In this document: piece after piece, positions 1 to 7,546 of the stretch
How the letters are laid out: each line of letters opens with the position of its first letter
How positions within the stretch are numbered: position 1 is the stretch's first letter
Assembly: GCA_040217755.1 (NCBI GenBank)
Contig: JBEHWJ010000033.1
Coordinates: 1 to 19,840, forward strand
DNA length: 19,840 bases
Source: PHAA01 sp040217755
GTDB taxonomy: Bacteria; Bacillota; Syntrophomonadia; Syntrophomonadales; Syntrophomonadaceae
Direction of reading: 5' to 3'
The notes under the pieces: model-generated
Seen by the model: the letters and a program-made list of their open reading frames with translations, nothing else
Told to the model about the DNA's origin: nothing
Databases searched by the model: none
Made by a program: the position numbers and the translations under genes

Positions 1-50
1 ACGAAGGATCTCATCAACAATACTGTATTATTGGTCGTTATCTAGTTACA

Positions 51-112
51 AGACTCTTCGCTTCGCTCTGAGTGACATGTCACTAGATGCTTCGCTAACG
101 CTCAGCATGACA
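51..112. repeat. Two imperfect tandem copies of a short CTTCGCT...CTC..TGACA intergenic repeat
   Basis: Copy one (about 54-77) reads CTCTTCGCTTCGCTCTGAG followed by TGACA. Copy two (about 87-112) reads GCTTCGCTAACGCTCAGCA followed by TGACA. Both share the TTCGCT core, a CTC step and the terminal TGACA. Repeats of this general look (TTCGC.TCGCTC..AATGACA) are scattered in intergenic DNA of many Firmicutes; that link is from memory and not tested here. The rest of 1-290 shows no gene that I can support. Confidence 0.45.
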
Positions 113-290
113 CATTTTAAAGACTCCTTCAGTGGTCCATTTCCCCACACCAACAACCTAACAAATTATATTATATCCAAGCTCAAATAGACATACGCTA
201 AATATCCCAGCCGCTGTCACCGTAAATTGGGCCGGGGTGGGAAATCGCCCCGGATGGGGACATCCTGGGCCTGGTCAGCGGCGGGCAGAA

Positions 291-326
291 TAAAGAGAAG
301 CTGGGCAGGGATGCTGCTCAGCTTCC
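291..326 (-). terminator. Probable intrinsic terminator of the met operon
   Basis: On the minus strand a 12-bp stem (GAAGCTGAGCAG paired with CTGCCCAGCTTC, one A-C mismatch, 5-nt loop) is followed by TCTCTTTATT. It lies about 115 bp beyond the metQ stop. The T-tract is imperfect, so termination strength is uncertain. Confidence 0.5.
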
Positions 327-441
327 TTAAACGTCTCAGATCAGGTCTTGGATAGTGGGCACGTCGACGGTGTCGCTCCTGGCATCGGCTGGGGGGCGGC
401 TCCAGCCATGCACCCGGATGGAATTTAAAAATCCGCTATGT

Positions 442-1278
442 TTAAAAAGCAGGCACGCAGCTGCCTTGGTAGGTGTCTTCCAGGAACTTCTTGACTTCCG
501 GGGACTGCAGGGCCTTGCCCAGCTTGACTATGGTGTCCTTGTCCTTATCCTCGGGGCGGACCGCCAGTATGTTGGCAAAGGGCGAATCCTTGGGTTCCAT
601 GAACAGTGAATCCTTCACCGGATTGAGATTGGCCTCCAGGGCGTAGTTGCTGTTGATCACGCATATCGCGGCGTCGTCAAGGGTCCGGGGCAGCATGGCT
701 GCGTCCATCATGATTATATTCAGGTGCTTGGGATTTTCGGCGATGTCCTTGTCGGTGGCCGTTACTCCTACCCCGGCTTTCAATTTCAGCAGCCCGGCGT
801 TTTCCAGCACCATCAAGGCCCGTCCGCCATTGGTGGCGTCGTTGGGGATGCCCACCTTGGAGCCGTCGGCCAGCTCATTCAGATTCTTGATCTTTTTGGA
901 GTAAATGCCCATCGGCTCATTATGGACTTTGACCGTCCAGGTCAGGTTGGCTTTGTTTTTGGCATTGTAATCGTCCAGGTAGGGTATATGCTGGAAGAAG
1001 TTGGCGTCTATCTGTTTATCCTTCAAGGCTGGATTCAATTGCACATAATCGGTGAAGACCTTGATCTCCAGGTCGACTCCTTCCTTGGCCAGCAGGGGTT
1101 TGGCTACCTCGAGTATCTCGGCATGGGGCTTGGCGGTGGCTCCTACCACCACTTTGGCGGTGGCCGCCGGTTGGCTGGGTTGACCGGTCTGGGCCGGTGG
1201 CTGGGTTTTATTGCTGCAGCCTGCCACAACCGCGATCAGCAATATGGCGCAGGCTATAAGCAACAGTCTTTTTTTCAT
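442..1278 (-). CDS. metQ: Methionine-binding lipoprotein MetQ (NlpA family)
   Basis: This is the substrate-binding lipoprotein of the D/L-methionine ABC importer. It captures methionine outside the membrane and delivers it to MetI. The 278-residue product has a short basic N-terminus, a hydrophobic stretch and the lipobox VAGC, so Cys21 should be lipidated after signal peptidase II cleavage. A low-complexity linker rich in Q, P and A follows. The body carries typical NlpA-family segments: VVVGATAKPHAEIL, DYVQLNPALKDKQIDANFFQH, KVGIPNDATNGGRAL, and the C-terminal EVKKFLEDTYQGSCVPAF. The start is supported by a GAGGAGGT ribosome site just upstream, embedded in the end of metI (5-bp gap). It is the last gene of metN-metI-metQ. 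Length is normal for the family. Ligand specificity (methionine versus a related substrate) is inferred from the operon. Confidence 0.95.
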   Translation of the reverse strand: MKKRLLLIACAILLIAVVAGCSNKTQPPAQTGQPSQPAATAKVVVGATAKPHAEILEVAKPLLAKEGVDLEIKVFTDYVQLNPALKDKQIDANFFQHIPYLDDYNAKNKANLTWTVKVHNEPMGIYSKKIKNLNELADGSKVGIPNDATNGGRALMVLENAGLLKLKAGVGVTATDKDIAENPKHLNIIMMDAAMLPRTLDDAAICVINSNYALEANLNPVKDSLFMEPKDSPFANILAVRPEDKDKDTIVKLGKALQSPEVKKFLEDTYQGSCVPAF

Positions 1279-1283
1279 TCGGG

Positions 1284-2003
1284 TTACCTCCTCAGATTAG
1301 TAATTTTGGCCGCCCATTTGTCGCCCGCCATCTGAACGCATTGCACGAATGCGATCAAGACTATGACGGTGACCCACATGACCAAATCCTCATAACGCTG
1401 GTATCCGTAATAATAGGCCAGGGTGCCCAATCCACCTCCTCCCACGATGCCGGCCATGGCCGAGTATCCGACCAGGTTTATAGTGGTGATGGCCACTCCC
1501 AGGACGATGGAAGCCCGCGCTTCCGGGAGCAGCACCTTGGTGATGACTTGCCAGGCGTTGGCGCCCATCGACAGGGCCGCCTCGATCAAACCCCAATCGA
1601 TCTCCTTTAGGGAGGTTTCCACCATGCGGGCCACGAAGGGAATGGCGGCCAGGGTAAGGGGTACCATGGAAGCCACCGTTCCGATGGAAGTTCCCACCAC
1701 CAGCCGGGTGAAAGGTATCACTAGGATCAGGAATATGATGAAGGGGACGGAACGCACCGCATTGATAAATGTGCCCAGCACCCGGTTGACCGCCTTATTC
1801 TCCAGGATATGTCCGTCGGTGGTGGTGACCAGGATCACCCCCAGGGGCAAGCCGAAAACATAACTCAATCCGGTGGATATGGCCACCATGTAAAGGGTTT
1901 CCCAGGTGGCCAGCAGAACCTTCTCCCACACCCAGGCCAGGTCGGTTCCCATGCTTATACCCATAACGGCACCGGCCAGGATCGCGGTAGGCGCCGATAT
2001 CAT
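1284..2003 (-). CDS. metI: Methionine ABC transporter permease MetI
   Basis: This is the integral membrane permease that forms the methionine channel with MetN ATPases on its cytoplasmic face. The 239-residue product has about five to six hydrophobic segments and the conserved MetI-type segments SVPFIIFLILVIPFTRLVVGTSIG and GLIEAALSMGANAWQVITKVLLPEA (the EAA loop that contacts the ATPase). The C-terminal GYSAMAGIVGGGGLGTLAYYYGYQRY block is also highly typical of the family. The start codon overlaps the metN stop in an ATGA arrangement (2000-2003), which suggests translational coupling, and a GGAGGTGA ribosome site lies at the proper distance. An internal Met at residue 14 could be an alternative start, but the coupling favours the longer form. 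Confidence 0.95.
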   Translation of the reverse strand: MISAPTAILAGAVMGISMGTDLAWVWEKVLLATWETLYMVAISTGLSYVFGLPLGVILVTTTDGHILENKAVNRVLGTFINAVRSVPFIIFLILVIPFTRLVVGTSIGTVASMVPLTLAAIPFVARMVETSLKEIDWGLIEAALSMGANAWQVITKVLLPEARASIVLGVAITTINLVGYSAMAGIVGGGGLGTLAYYYGYQRYEDLVMWVTVIVLIAFVQCVQMAGDKWAAKITNLRR

Positions 2004-3025
2004 GAAATCACCTCCACTTCCAGGCCGCGACTGCGCAGAAATCCCATCGCCTGGTCCACCGCTTCTCGCTCCCCGATCAATTCCAGGGTCAGGTGCCCGA
2101 AGGGGACGTCCTTGACCCGGTCGATATTGCCGTACAGGATATTGGCCTCGATGTCATGGTTTTTGATCATAGCCGAGATTACCGGTTCACCAGCCGAGGC
2201 GCCGATGAATGACACCCGCACCAGGCAGGAATACTGGTCTCGGTGCTTGTTGATCAGGCTCTTTATGTATTCCTCGGGAGCGTCCTTATGGACGATGGCC
2301 CGGATAAAACTCTGCGAGGTGGGGGTACCGGGGTTGCTGAAGATGGAGATGACGTCGCCTACCTCCACGATGCGCGCTTCGCTGATTACCGCCACCCGGT
2401 CGCAGATCTGCTTGATCACATTCATATCATGGGTGATCAACAAGATGGTCAGGCCCAGCTGGCTGTTGATATCCTTCAGCAGCTTCAGGATGGAACGGGT
2501 GGTCTCGGGGTCCAGGGCCGAGGTGGCCTCATCGGAGAGTAGTATTTTGGGATCGTTGGCCAGGGCCCGGGCGATACCGACCCGCTGCTTCTGCCCGCCG
2601 CTGAGTTGATCCGGATAGACCCTGGCTTTATCCGCAATCCCAACCAACTCCAGCAGTTCCCCCACCCGCTGCCGGGCTTGCTGGGGCGGGATATCGGCGA
2701 TCTCCAGGGGGAACATGACATTGTCGAAGACGGTGCGCGAAGAGAGCAGGTTGAACTGCTGGAAGATCATGCCTATCTTTTGCCGGGCCAGGCGCAGTTC
2801 CCGTCTGTTGAGGGTATTGACGTCCTGGCCATCGACCACGATCGAGCCCCGGGTGGGCTTTTCCAGCATGTTTATGCAGCGGATCAGGGTACTTTTGCCG
2901 GCTCCGCTCAGACCGATAATGCCGAAAATTTCTCCCCGGTTTACGGAGAGGCTGACTTCATCCAGAGCCAGGATATCTTGGTGGGGAGTGCGGTATATTT
3001 TAGTAAGATTGCTTATCTCGATCAA
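2000..3025 (-). CDS. metN: Methionine import ATP-binding protein MetN with C-terminal NIL domain
   Basis: This is the cytoplasmic ATPase that powers methionine uptake. Visible motifs are Walker A GLSGAGKST (residues 38-46), a Q-loop in IFQQFNLL (about 88-94), the ABC signature LSGGQ (141-145), Walker B ILLSDE (161-166) and the H-loop His199 in LLITHD. Residues after about 265 form the NIL regulatory domain, which in the E. coli homologue binds methionine and inhibits transport. At 341 residues it has the usual length. I accept the TTG start at 3025: upstream in the same frame a TGA lies only eight codons back, and a GGAGG sits 8 nt before the TTG. It is the first gene of the operon. Only about 130 bp separate it from the upstream gene, and I see no S-box or T-box leader there. 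Confidence 0.95.
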   Translation of the reverse strand: MIEISNLTKIYRTPHQDILALDEVSLSVNRGEIFGIIGLSGAGKSTLIRCINMLEKPTRGSIVVDGQDVNTLNRRELRLARQKIGMIFQQFNLLSSRTVFDNVMFPLEIADIPPQQARQRVGELLELVGIADKARVYPDQLSGGQKQRVGIARALANDPKILLSDEATSALDPETTRSILKLLKDINSQLGLTILLITHDMNVIKQICDRVAVISEARIVEVGDVISIFSNPGTPTSQSFIRAIVHKDAPEEYIKSLINKHRDQYSCLVRVSFIGASAGEPVISAMIKNHDIEANILYGNIDRVKDVPFGHLTLELIGEREAVDQAMGFLRSRGLEVEVIS

Positions 3026-3101
3026 ATGGGTGGCCTCCAGCCATATTCATTTGCGGCTCGCTCCTATAAATATTAGCATAGTTCGACTCAAACCGTGTAT
3101 A

Positions 3102-3137
3102 CAAAAGACAAAGGAAGCTTTTCTCGCTTCCTTGTCT
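3102..3137 (-). terminator. Intrinsic terminator after the HAAS membrane-protein gene
   Basis: On the minus strand GACAAGGAAGC pairs with GCTTCCTTTGTC (one bulged base, 7-nt loop) and is followed by TTTTGTAT. It starts about 20 bp after the stop of the 3159-4514 gene and separates it from the met operon. Confidence 0.8.
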
Positions 3138-3158
3138 ATTAGCCGCTATTTCATCTTT

Positions 3159-4514
3159 TTATTTAAAGCCGAACAGGAGTGGGAAGACGAAGGCCACGAA
3201 GGCCAGCCATACCGCGTAGCCGTTGAAGTAAGCGGTCTGCCACTGTTCCAGCTTTATGAACGCGCACTTTTTGCGGAAATATTGAACGTACAGCCAGGCC
3301 AGCCCGGCCAGGTTGCCCAGCAGCACCAGGTTCTCGCCCAGCGCAGCCATTTTATTGGGGGTGATGCCGAAGGCCGACAGGCGAAAGACAATGGCCGAAA
3401 GGGCCGCCGCATCGATGAGCAGGGCTACTGCGATCAGGGCCAGGTTGAGGTAATCGAACAGATTGGCCGGCTGGTTGAGGTCGCGGGATGAGATCACGTA
3501 CAGGACCAGCCCCAGCACCATGGCCAGCATGAAATCAAAGGCGATCAGGAACTCCCGCTCCAGAAAAGGACTCTGGCCGGTGACCACCATAACCACCAGG
3601 AAAACGGTCATGGTGACCAGGAACAGGGGGGTAAAAATCCGGGCCAGGATGGGGGCGAAGTTCTCCACCACGCTGCGCTTGGCCTCGACCAGATAGACGG
3701 TGATCATGGCGGTGAAGCAGACCCCGTAGATAATATAGTTATCTTCCATGAACCGTCCCACGTCGACGTGGATGGCCTGGAATATCATAGTGGTGAATCC
3801 CCCCAGCACCATTACCCCGGCGAAGACCAGCACTCCATAAATGAAGGCCTCGCCGCTGAAACGGATGAAATTCATGCGCCCCTGGCATCTCCGCCATTCC
3901 TGGCCGATATAGGTTACCCCCACAACCAGCCATAGGAACAAGGGCAGGTGGAGGCCGCTCAGATAGGTGGTATTATGGGGCTCAAATGACGGGTAAACAT
4001 TGATCAGCAGGGCCGAACCGGCGAATATGGCCAGGATGGCCAACCAGGCCCGGGCTGGAGCCCCGCGCCGGATCATGAAGAAGGCGGCAATGAAGGGCAA
4101 GATAAACAGGCTCAGGTTCTTGACATAAAATAAGTCCGCCCCGGGAGCATCGAATCCCAGCCCGAACCACCCCGGCACCTTTATCAGGGTGCCGGCCAGC
4201 AATGCGAACAGCACCACCAAACCGAGATCGCGGCGATTCTGCTGGCGGGCCTGGGGATCGACCGGCTCCACGAACAGGTGCTTCCACAGGTTTTCGCTAT
4301 TCACCTTGGCGAATTCATGCGAAATCGCATCGACGTTGCCCAAGCGCTTGACACCGATCAAAAAAGCTTCCTCGGCGGACAGGCCGCTGGTCTCTAGATC
4401 CTCGATCTGGTCCCGCAGGTGGCTCTCCAATTCACTGAGGTCGGCCTCGGTAAAGTTGCCGTGGGCACGCAGGTGGTCGCTCCACGAACGGATCTGTGTT
4501 TCCAGGTCAAACAT
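3159..4514 (-). CDS. Polytopic membrane protein with N-terminal HAAS (PadR-associated) domain
   Basis: The first 80 or so residues (WSDHLRAHGNFTEADLSELESHLRDQI, then GLSAEEAFLIGVKRLGN) match the HAAS/permease-prefix helical domain that commonly accompanies PadR-type regulators. Residues from about 95 to 451 form roughly ten hydrophobic segments separated by short charged loops, so this is an inner-membrane protein of unknown activity. The C-terminal part (YFNGYAVWLAFVAFVFPLLF) recalls DUF4153-like proteins, but I would not insist on that. The ATG has a GGAGG 8 nt upstream, and the gene follows padR by 18 bp, so the two are co-transcribed. By analogy with other PadR-HAAS pairs it may help sense membrane stress or a hydrophobic compound; that is inference. 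Confidence 0.75.
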   Translation of the reverse strand: MFDLETQIRSWSDHLRAHGNFTEADLSELESHLRDQIEDLETSGLSAEEAFLIGVKRLGNVDAISHEFAKVNSENLWKHLFVEPVDPQARQQNRRDLGLVVLFALLAGTLIKVPGWFGLGFDAPGADLFYVKNLSLFILPFIAAFFMIRRGAPARAWLAILAIFAGSALLINVYPSFEPHNTTYLSGLHLPLFLWLVVGVTYIGQEWRRCQGRMNFIRFSGEAFIYGVLVFAGVMVLGGFTTMIFQAIHVDVGRFMEDNYIIYGVCFTAMITVYLVEAKRSVVENFAPILARIFTPLFLVTMTVFLVVMVVTGQSPFLEREFLIAFDFMLAMVLGLVLYVISSRDLNQPANLFDYLNLALIAVALLIDAAALSAIVFRLSAFGITPNKMAALGENLVLLGNLAGLAWLYVQYFRKKCAFIKLEQWQTAYFNGYAVWLAFVAFVFPLLFGFK

Positions 4515-4532
4515 CGAATGTGCCTCCTCGTC

Positions 4533-4865
4533 CTAACGTTCTTCATTCCATGACTTGGTCAACGCGGCATGGATCATTTCCCACTGCCGCTTCTGCTGCT
4601 GCAGCTCCTGCCGCCCCTGCTTCAGGATGCGGTAGTATTTGCGCTTACGGCCGGTCTCTGCGGTATCCCAGTAGGATTCTATCAGTCGCTGTTCTTCCAG
4701 GCGATGCAGGACCGGGTACAACATGCCCTCCGTCCACACCAGTTCGTTCTCCGACATCTCCCTGACCCGTTTGATGATGGCGTAACCATAATTGTCCTTC
4801 TCTTTAAGAATGGCCAGAATCAGGGGGGTCGCCGACGCGGCGATCAGGTCTTTGGAAACATTCAT
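4533..4865 (-). CDS. PadR-family transcriptional regulator
   Basis: The 110-residue product shows the PadR winged-helix pattern: TPLILAILKEKDNYGYAIIKRV (helices 1-2), the recognition-helix region WTEGMLYPVLHRLEEQRLI, then the wing ESYWDTAETGRKRKYYRIL, ending in a short C-terminal dimerisation helix (GRQELQQQKRQWEMIHAAL). This is the short subfamily-2 form. PadR proteins normally repress neighbouring genes until a ligand or stress relieves them. The ATG is preceded by an AGGGGG ribosome site. It heads a two-gene operon with the HAAS membrane protein and has a strong promoter with an overlapping palindrome just upstream, consistent with autorepression (inferred). Confidence 0.9.
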   Translation of the reverse strand: MNVSKDLIAASATPLILAILKEKDNYGYAIIKRVREMSENELVWTEGMLYPVLHRLEEQRLIESYWDTAETGRKRKYYRILKQGRQELQQQKRQWEMIHAALTKSWNEER

Positions 4866-4881
4866 CGAATTCCCCCTGCCA

Positions 4882-4936
4882 TACCTAATAGTTCTATGTA
4901 TGCGTACATTTTACCTAGGAGTTCTATGCATGTCAA
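4882..4936 (-). promoter_or_regulatory. Near-consensus sigma-A promoter of the padR operon with overlapping operator-like repeats
   Basis: On the minus strand a perfect -35 TTGACA (4931-4936) is followed by a 17-bp spacer and a -10 TAAAAT (4908-4913). The palindrome ATGTA-N4-TACAT (4896-4909) overlaps the -10 and the expected start point. On the plus strand TACCTA, two variable bases, then AGTTCTATG, one variable base and ATG occurs at 4882-4902 and again at 4912-4932, a direct repeat of exactly 30 bp. ATGTA...TACAT dyads are known PadR binding motifs. Use as an autorepression site is inferred from position. Confidence 0.7.
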
Positions 4937-5085
4937 ATTAAAAATAGATAACAGCCGGGGATAATGCACGTTATAGGGAAATGGTGGAGAGATATACCCG
5001 GTAAGCATACAACTTTGTAGGAAATTTGGGGAGAAGGGAACACTCATTGCTGGCCATTTATTCGGGTGTTACAGCTAATCTAAAC

Positions 5086-5124
5086 TGTCCGGCAATGGAC
5101 GGTGTTAAATGTCCGAGAATTGAC
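5086..5124. repeat. Short direct repeat TGTCCG..AAT.GAC
   Basis: TGTCCGGCAATGGAC (5086-5100) recurs as TGTCCGAGAATTGAC (5110-5124), offset by 24 bp, 12 of 15 positions alike. The first copy also contains the inverted pair GTCC/GGAC. Repeated short motifs of this kind occur at insertion-sequence ends, but no transposase is next to it. The surrounding 4937-5188 shows no gene that I trust. Confidence 0.3.
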
Positions 5125-5188
5125 AGAAGATACTTTATGAAAAAATTACGCTCTTAAGGCTGTATGAATTGAAATCCAATATAATACG

Positions 5189-5434
5189 CTAATTTAAGTT
5201 CTGATTATCAGAATTATTGGGTTTTCTTAATTCTCTAAATATAATTTTAGAATTTTTAAAAGCATGGAAAATAATAACCAAGCCAAATCCTACAACACAA
5301 ATATTTGCCATGATAGAAAACAATACATTGATGGTATCAGTAACGAAACCTTGTAAATGCTCGCTTAATATGATTCCCTTCAAAAATAAATAACTTACGA
5401 GAAAACCAAGAAATACAGCAATGATCCTATCCAT
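5189..5434 (-). CDS. Small two-helix membrane protein, unknown function
   Basis: This is an 81-residue product with two hydrophobic stretches, about residues 4-24 (IIAVFLGFLVSYLFLKGIIL) and 37-60 (VLFSIMANICVVGFGLVIIF). The polar basic tail is rich in Lys and Asn. The ATG is preceded by AAGGAAGG at proper distance, which is the main reason to accept it. Codons are AT-rich, unlike the met genes to the left. I do not recognise a family. It lies in the same direction as the next small membrane gene 143 bp upstream, so a shared transcript is possible. Confidence 0.6.
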   Translation of the reverse strand: MDRIIAVFLGFLVSYLFLKGIILSEHLQGFVTDTINVLFSIMANICVVGFGLVIIFHAFKNSKIIFRELRKPNNSDNQNLN

Positions 5435-5577
5435 ATAAAACCCTTCCTTTATATTTGTCTTATGGTTATTTTAATATAAGCTCCCCATTGCCTTGGCTTA
5501 CGATATCATCATCCATTCTAATCTAACCATTTAAACCGAACAGACAACTGGATAAGAAAAAAGCAGTATTTGGTTGC

Positions 5578-5892
5578 CTATTCTTTATTGGACTTGTCAT
5601 TGTAATCACTCCTATTCGATACATTATATTTACATTTGGATCTAAAGACTGTAATGACAATGTATCCAAATAAAAATACTATTATGCCAACAAGAAATCC
5701 CCCAATTGGCTGATTAGTATATGTATCTACTAAATGGGCAGATATTGTTGCTAAGATCCATATCAAAATAAGAAATAACATTTCTATTTTTCTTCTGAGG
5801 AAGAATCTAACATATAAAGCTGTTACAAAAATGAAAAAGGAAATTAAGACTAGAAGTATTAAACCACTACTTATATGATTCACAATATTCAA
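5578..5892 (-). CDS. Small three-helix membrane protein, unknown function
   Basis: This is a 104-residue product with hydrophobic segments at about residues 9-30, 36-54 and 63-84, then a polar tail rich in Asn, Ser, Asp and Lys. I use the TTG start at 5892; an AGGGA ribosome site lies about 8 nt before it, and no in-frame ATG occurs earlier in the hydrophobic region. AT-rich accessory composition. No family recognised. A 6-bp hairpin (GGGGAC/GTCCCC, 5922-5938) lies just upstream, about 30 bp before the start. Confidence 0.55.
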   Translation of the reverse strand: MNIVNHISSGLILLVLISFFIFVTALYVRFFLRRKIEMLFLILIWILATISAHLVDTYTNQPIGGFLVGIIVFLFGYIVITVFRSKCKYNVSNRSDYNDKSNKE

Positions 5893-6020
5893 TATTCATT
5901 TCCCTACGAAAGATGGGGACAATAAGTCCCCGCCTCCCCCTTATTACAATTATTTAGTATCCATAAGCAGTGATTCTGGCAGATCGAATATACCGTAACC
6001 GAGCCAACTTGAGCTACTGC

Positions 6021-6050
6021 AAAAAACGGGGCATTCGACTCAGTGGCCCC
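6021..6050 (-). terminator. Intrinsic terminator downstream of the RCC1 lipoprotein gene
   Basis: On the minus strand GGGGC...GCCCC (5-bp stem, long loop) is followed by G and six T residues. It lies about 150 bp past the RCC1 gene stop. The 306-bp stretch 5893-6198 holds no intact gene, only this and several short hairpins. Confidence 0.55.
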
Positions 6051-6088
6051 AAACTGGGTAGGTCCCAACCCAAATCTCCCCCTACTAA

Positions 6089-6177
6089 GTGCTAAAAAGC
6101 ACGATAAAATATACCAAATCAGCCGGAGACCATTTCCTTTAAGCTAAAGGGACTATCACGTTGTAGAACTGACAACG
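6089..6177. repeat. Cluster of three short perfect inverted repeats
   Basis: GTGCT/AGCAC (6089-6102), CCTTTA/TAAAGG (6136-6150) and CGTTGT/ACAACG (6159-6177) follow each other between the RCC1 stop and its terminator. They could form a structured 3' untranslated region of the minus-strand transcript. No known RNA family was recognised. Confidence 0.4.
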
Positions 6178-6198
6178 CAAGTAGACCATTTTCCCTGT

Positions 6199-7344
6199 TT
6201 ATGGAACGACGACACCCCAAGTCCAAACGGAACCATCATCCTTTACAGCGAGTGCAGTATAATCCGCGGCAGCAATCACTTTACAATCTTTCAATTCAGG
6301 AATTGCGATAGGAAAACCACTTCCTTCAATCGAATTATTTCCAACATTGCCTCCAAAAACTCCTCCCCAGGACCAGACCTCGCCGTTTGGTTTAAAGGCA
6401 TACCCACCTTCCGAACGTGCCGCAATAGCAGTAATATCAGTCAATCCTTGGATTTTAACAGGTGCAGTCTCGGTATTTTCGAGGCTCCCAAACTCTGCTT
6501 CTCCATTCCACCCCCAGGCCCATACGGAGCCATCAGATTTCAGCGCATAACCGCTGGCTCCTCCTGCAGCAATAGCAATCACATCATTCAATCCTGGTAT
6601 TTTTTCCGGGATGTGACTATGGTTTGAAGCATACCATGATTGGTGAACCGGGCGTTCCCCCCATGTCCAAACATGCCCACTTGAATGCAGACCATAGCCC
6701 GTATTTAATGCACAACTAATGGTTGTGATATTGTTCAAGCCGGATATCTGCACCGGTGTTAGATTAGTTATCCCGTAATCGTTGCCCAATTGACCGAATG
6801 AATTATCACCCCAAGCCCAAACCGTACCATCCATTTTCAGAGCATAGGCAACTTTGTTTCCGCCGGCAACAGCGCTCACACTATCAAGCCCTTGTACCTG
6901 GACAGGAATGGCTCGGTTGATCGTTGAATCATCACCCAGTTGGCCTGATTGGTTGTTTCCCCAAGCCCGGACAGTACTATCTTTGGTTACTGCATAAGCG
7001 GCTTCAAACCCTCCCGTTACAGATGTAACGCCGCTCAGATTTTCGACCAGGACAGGAACGGTGCTATTAGTATTTGAATTGTTACCCAGTTGACCACATC
7101 CGTTATTTCCCCACGCCCAGATACTTCCGTCTGCTTTCAAAGCATAAACCGATGAATTCCCTAGATTTCCATTTTCTACCCTATTGGCGGCAGCCACAGA
7201 GATGATCGAGGTCAATCCTTCCACTTTGACCGGCGTAAGGCTACCTTTGCTAATAGATCGCGTACATCCTGATATAACGATTATAAATACCAGTGCGATT
7301 ATTCCTAACTGTATATATTTATTGGTATTCGGACAAATATTCAT
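6199..7344 (-). CDS. RCC1-repeat seven-bladed beta-propeller lipoprotein
   Basis: This is an exported lipoprotein of 381 residues. The first 27 residues are a signal peptide ending in VISGC, so Cys27 should be lipidated. The rest is made of seven RCC1-type repeats of about 50 residues. Each carries a variant of YALK-DGSVWAWG followed by N-GQLGN and a P-x-x-I-x-GL turn; the W-x-WG (or R-AWG) core is visible seven times, consistent with a closed seven-bladed propeller on the outer membrane-facing surface. The fourth and sixth repeats have lost the GQLG motif. I choose the ATG at 7344 rather than 7383: it gives a clean lipoprotein signal and has AGAAGG 7 nt upstream. RCC1 propellers act in protein binding; the partner is unknown. 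No operon partner is evident. Confidence 0.85.
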   Translation of the reverse strand: MNICPNTNKYIQLGIIALVFIIVISGCTRSISKGSLTPVKVEGLTSIISVAAANRVENGNLGNSSVYALKADGSIWAWGNNGCGQLGNNSNTNSTVPVLVENLSGVTSVTGGFEAAYAVTKDSTVRAWGNNQSGQLGDDSTINRAIPVQVQGLDSVSAVAGGNKVAYALKMDGTVWAWGDNSFGQLGNDYGITNLTPVQISGLNNITTISCALNTGYGLHSSGHVWTWGERPVHQSWYASNHSHIPEKIPGLNDVIAIAAGGASGYALKSDGSVWAWGWNGEAEFGSLENTETAPVKIQGLTDITAIAARSEGGYAFKPNGEVWSWGGVFGGNVGNNSIEGSGFPIAIPELKDCKVIAAADYTALAVKDDGSVWTWGVVVP

Positions 7345-7498
7345 TAAAATACCTTCTTTAAGGGTAGTAAGTAATACAAACACCTCTTTTCAGGGGTAGC
7401 AAAAGTGGCAAAGGCATAGTGGCTGGAACGAAGTGTTAAGCCAGCGTCTAGAATAAGCATACCGTTTTTCTAAGTACGTACAGATTCTGGGGAAATCG

Positions 7499-7524
7499 CA
7501 AGTACTCGTTGCAGCGAGTGCTTG
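7499..7524 (-). terminator. Hairpin after the signalling operon, possible terminator
   Basis: A 10-bp stem (CAAGTACTCG with CGAGTGCTTG, one G-T pair, 6-nt loop) sits 23 bp after the last gene of the minus-strand operon. No T-tract follows on the minus strand, so it may only mark or protect the 3' end. The remaining 7384-7498 shows nothing recognisable. Confidence 0.35.
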
Positions 7525-7546
7525 TTTCTTGGACAGAGGGCAGTTT

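Noticed and set aside
206..330. Plus-strand frame reading IGPGWEIAPDGDILGLVSGG
   Set aside because: It is closed by stops at both ends within about 35 codons and has no start; at most a relic.
724..1335. 203-codon plus-strand frame opposite metQ
   Set aside because: Antisense shadow of metQ; the minus-strand gene has family motifs and a ribosome site.
4862..5047. 61-codon minus-strand frame upstream of padR
   Set aside because: It covers the padR promoter and repeats, has low protein-like content and no ribosome site.
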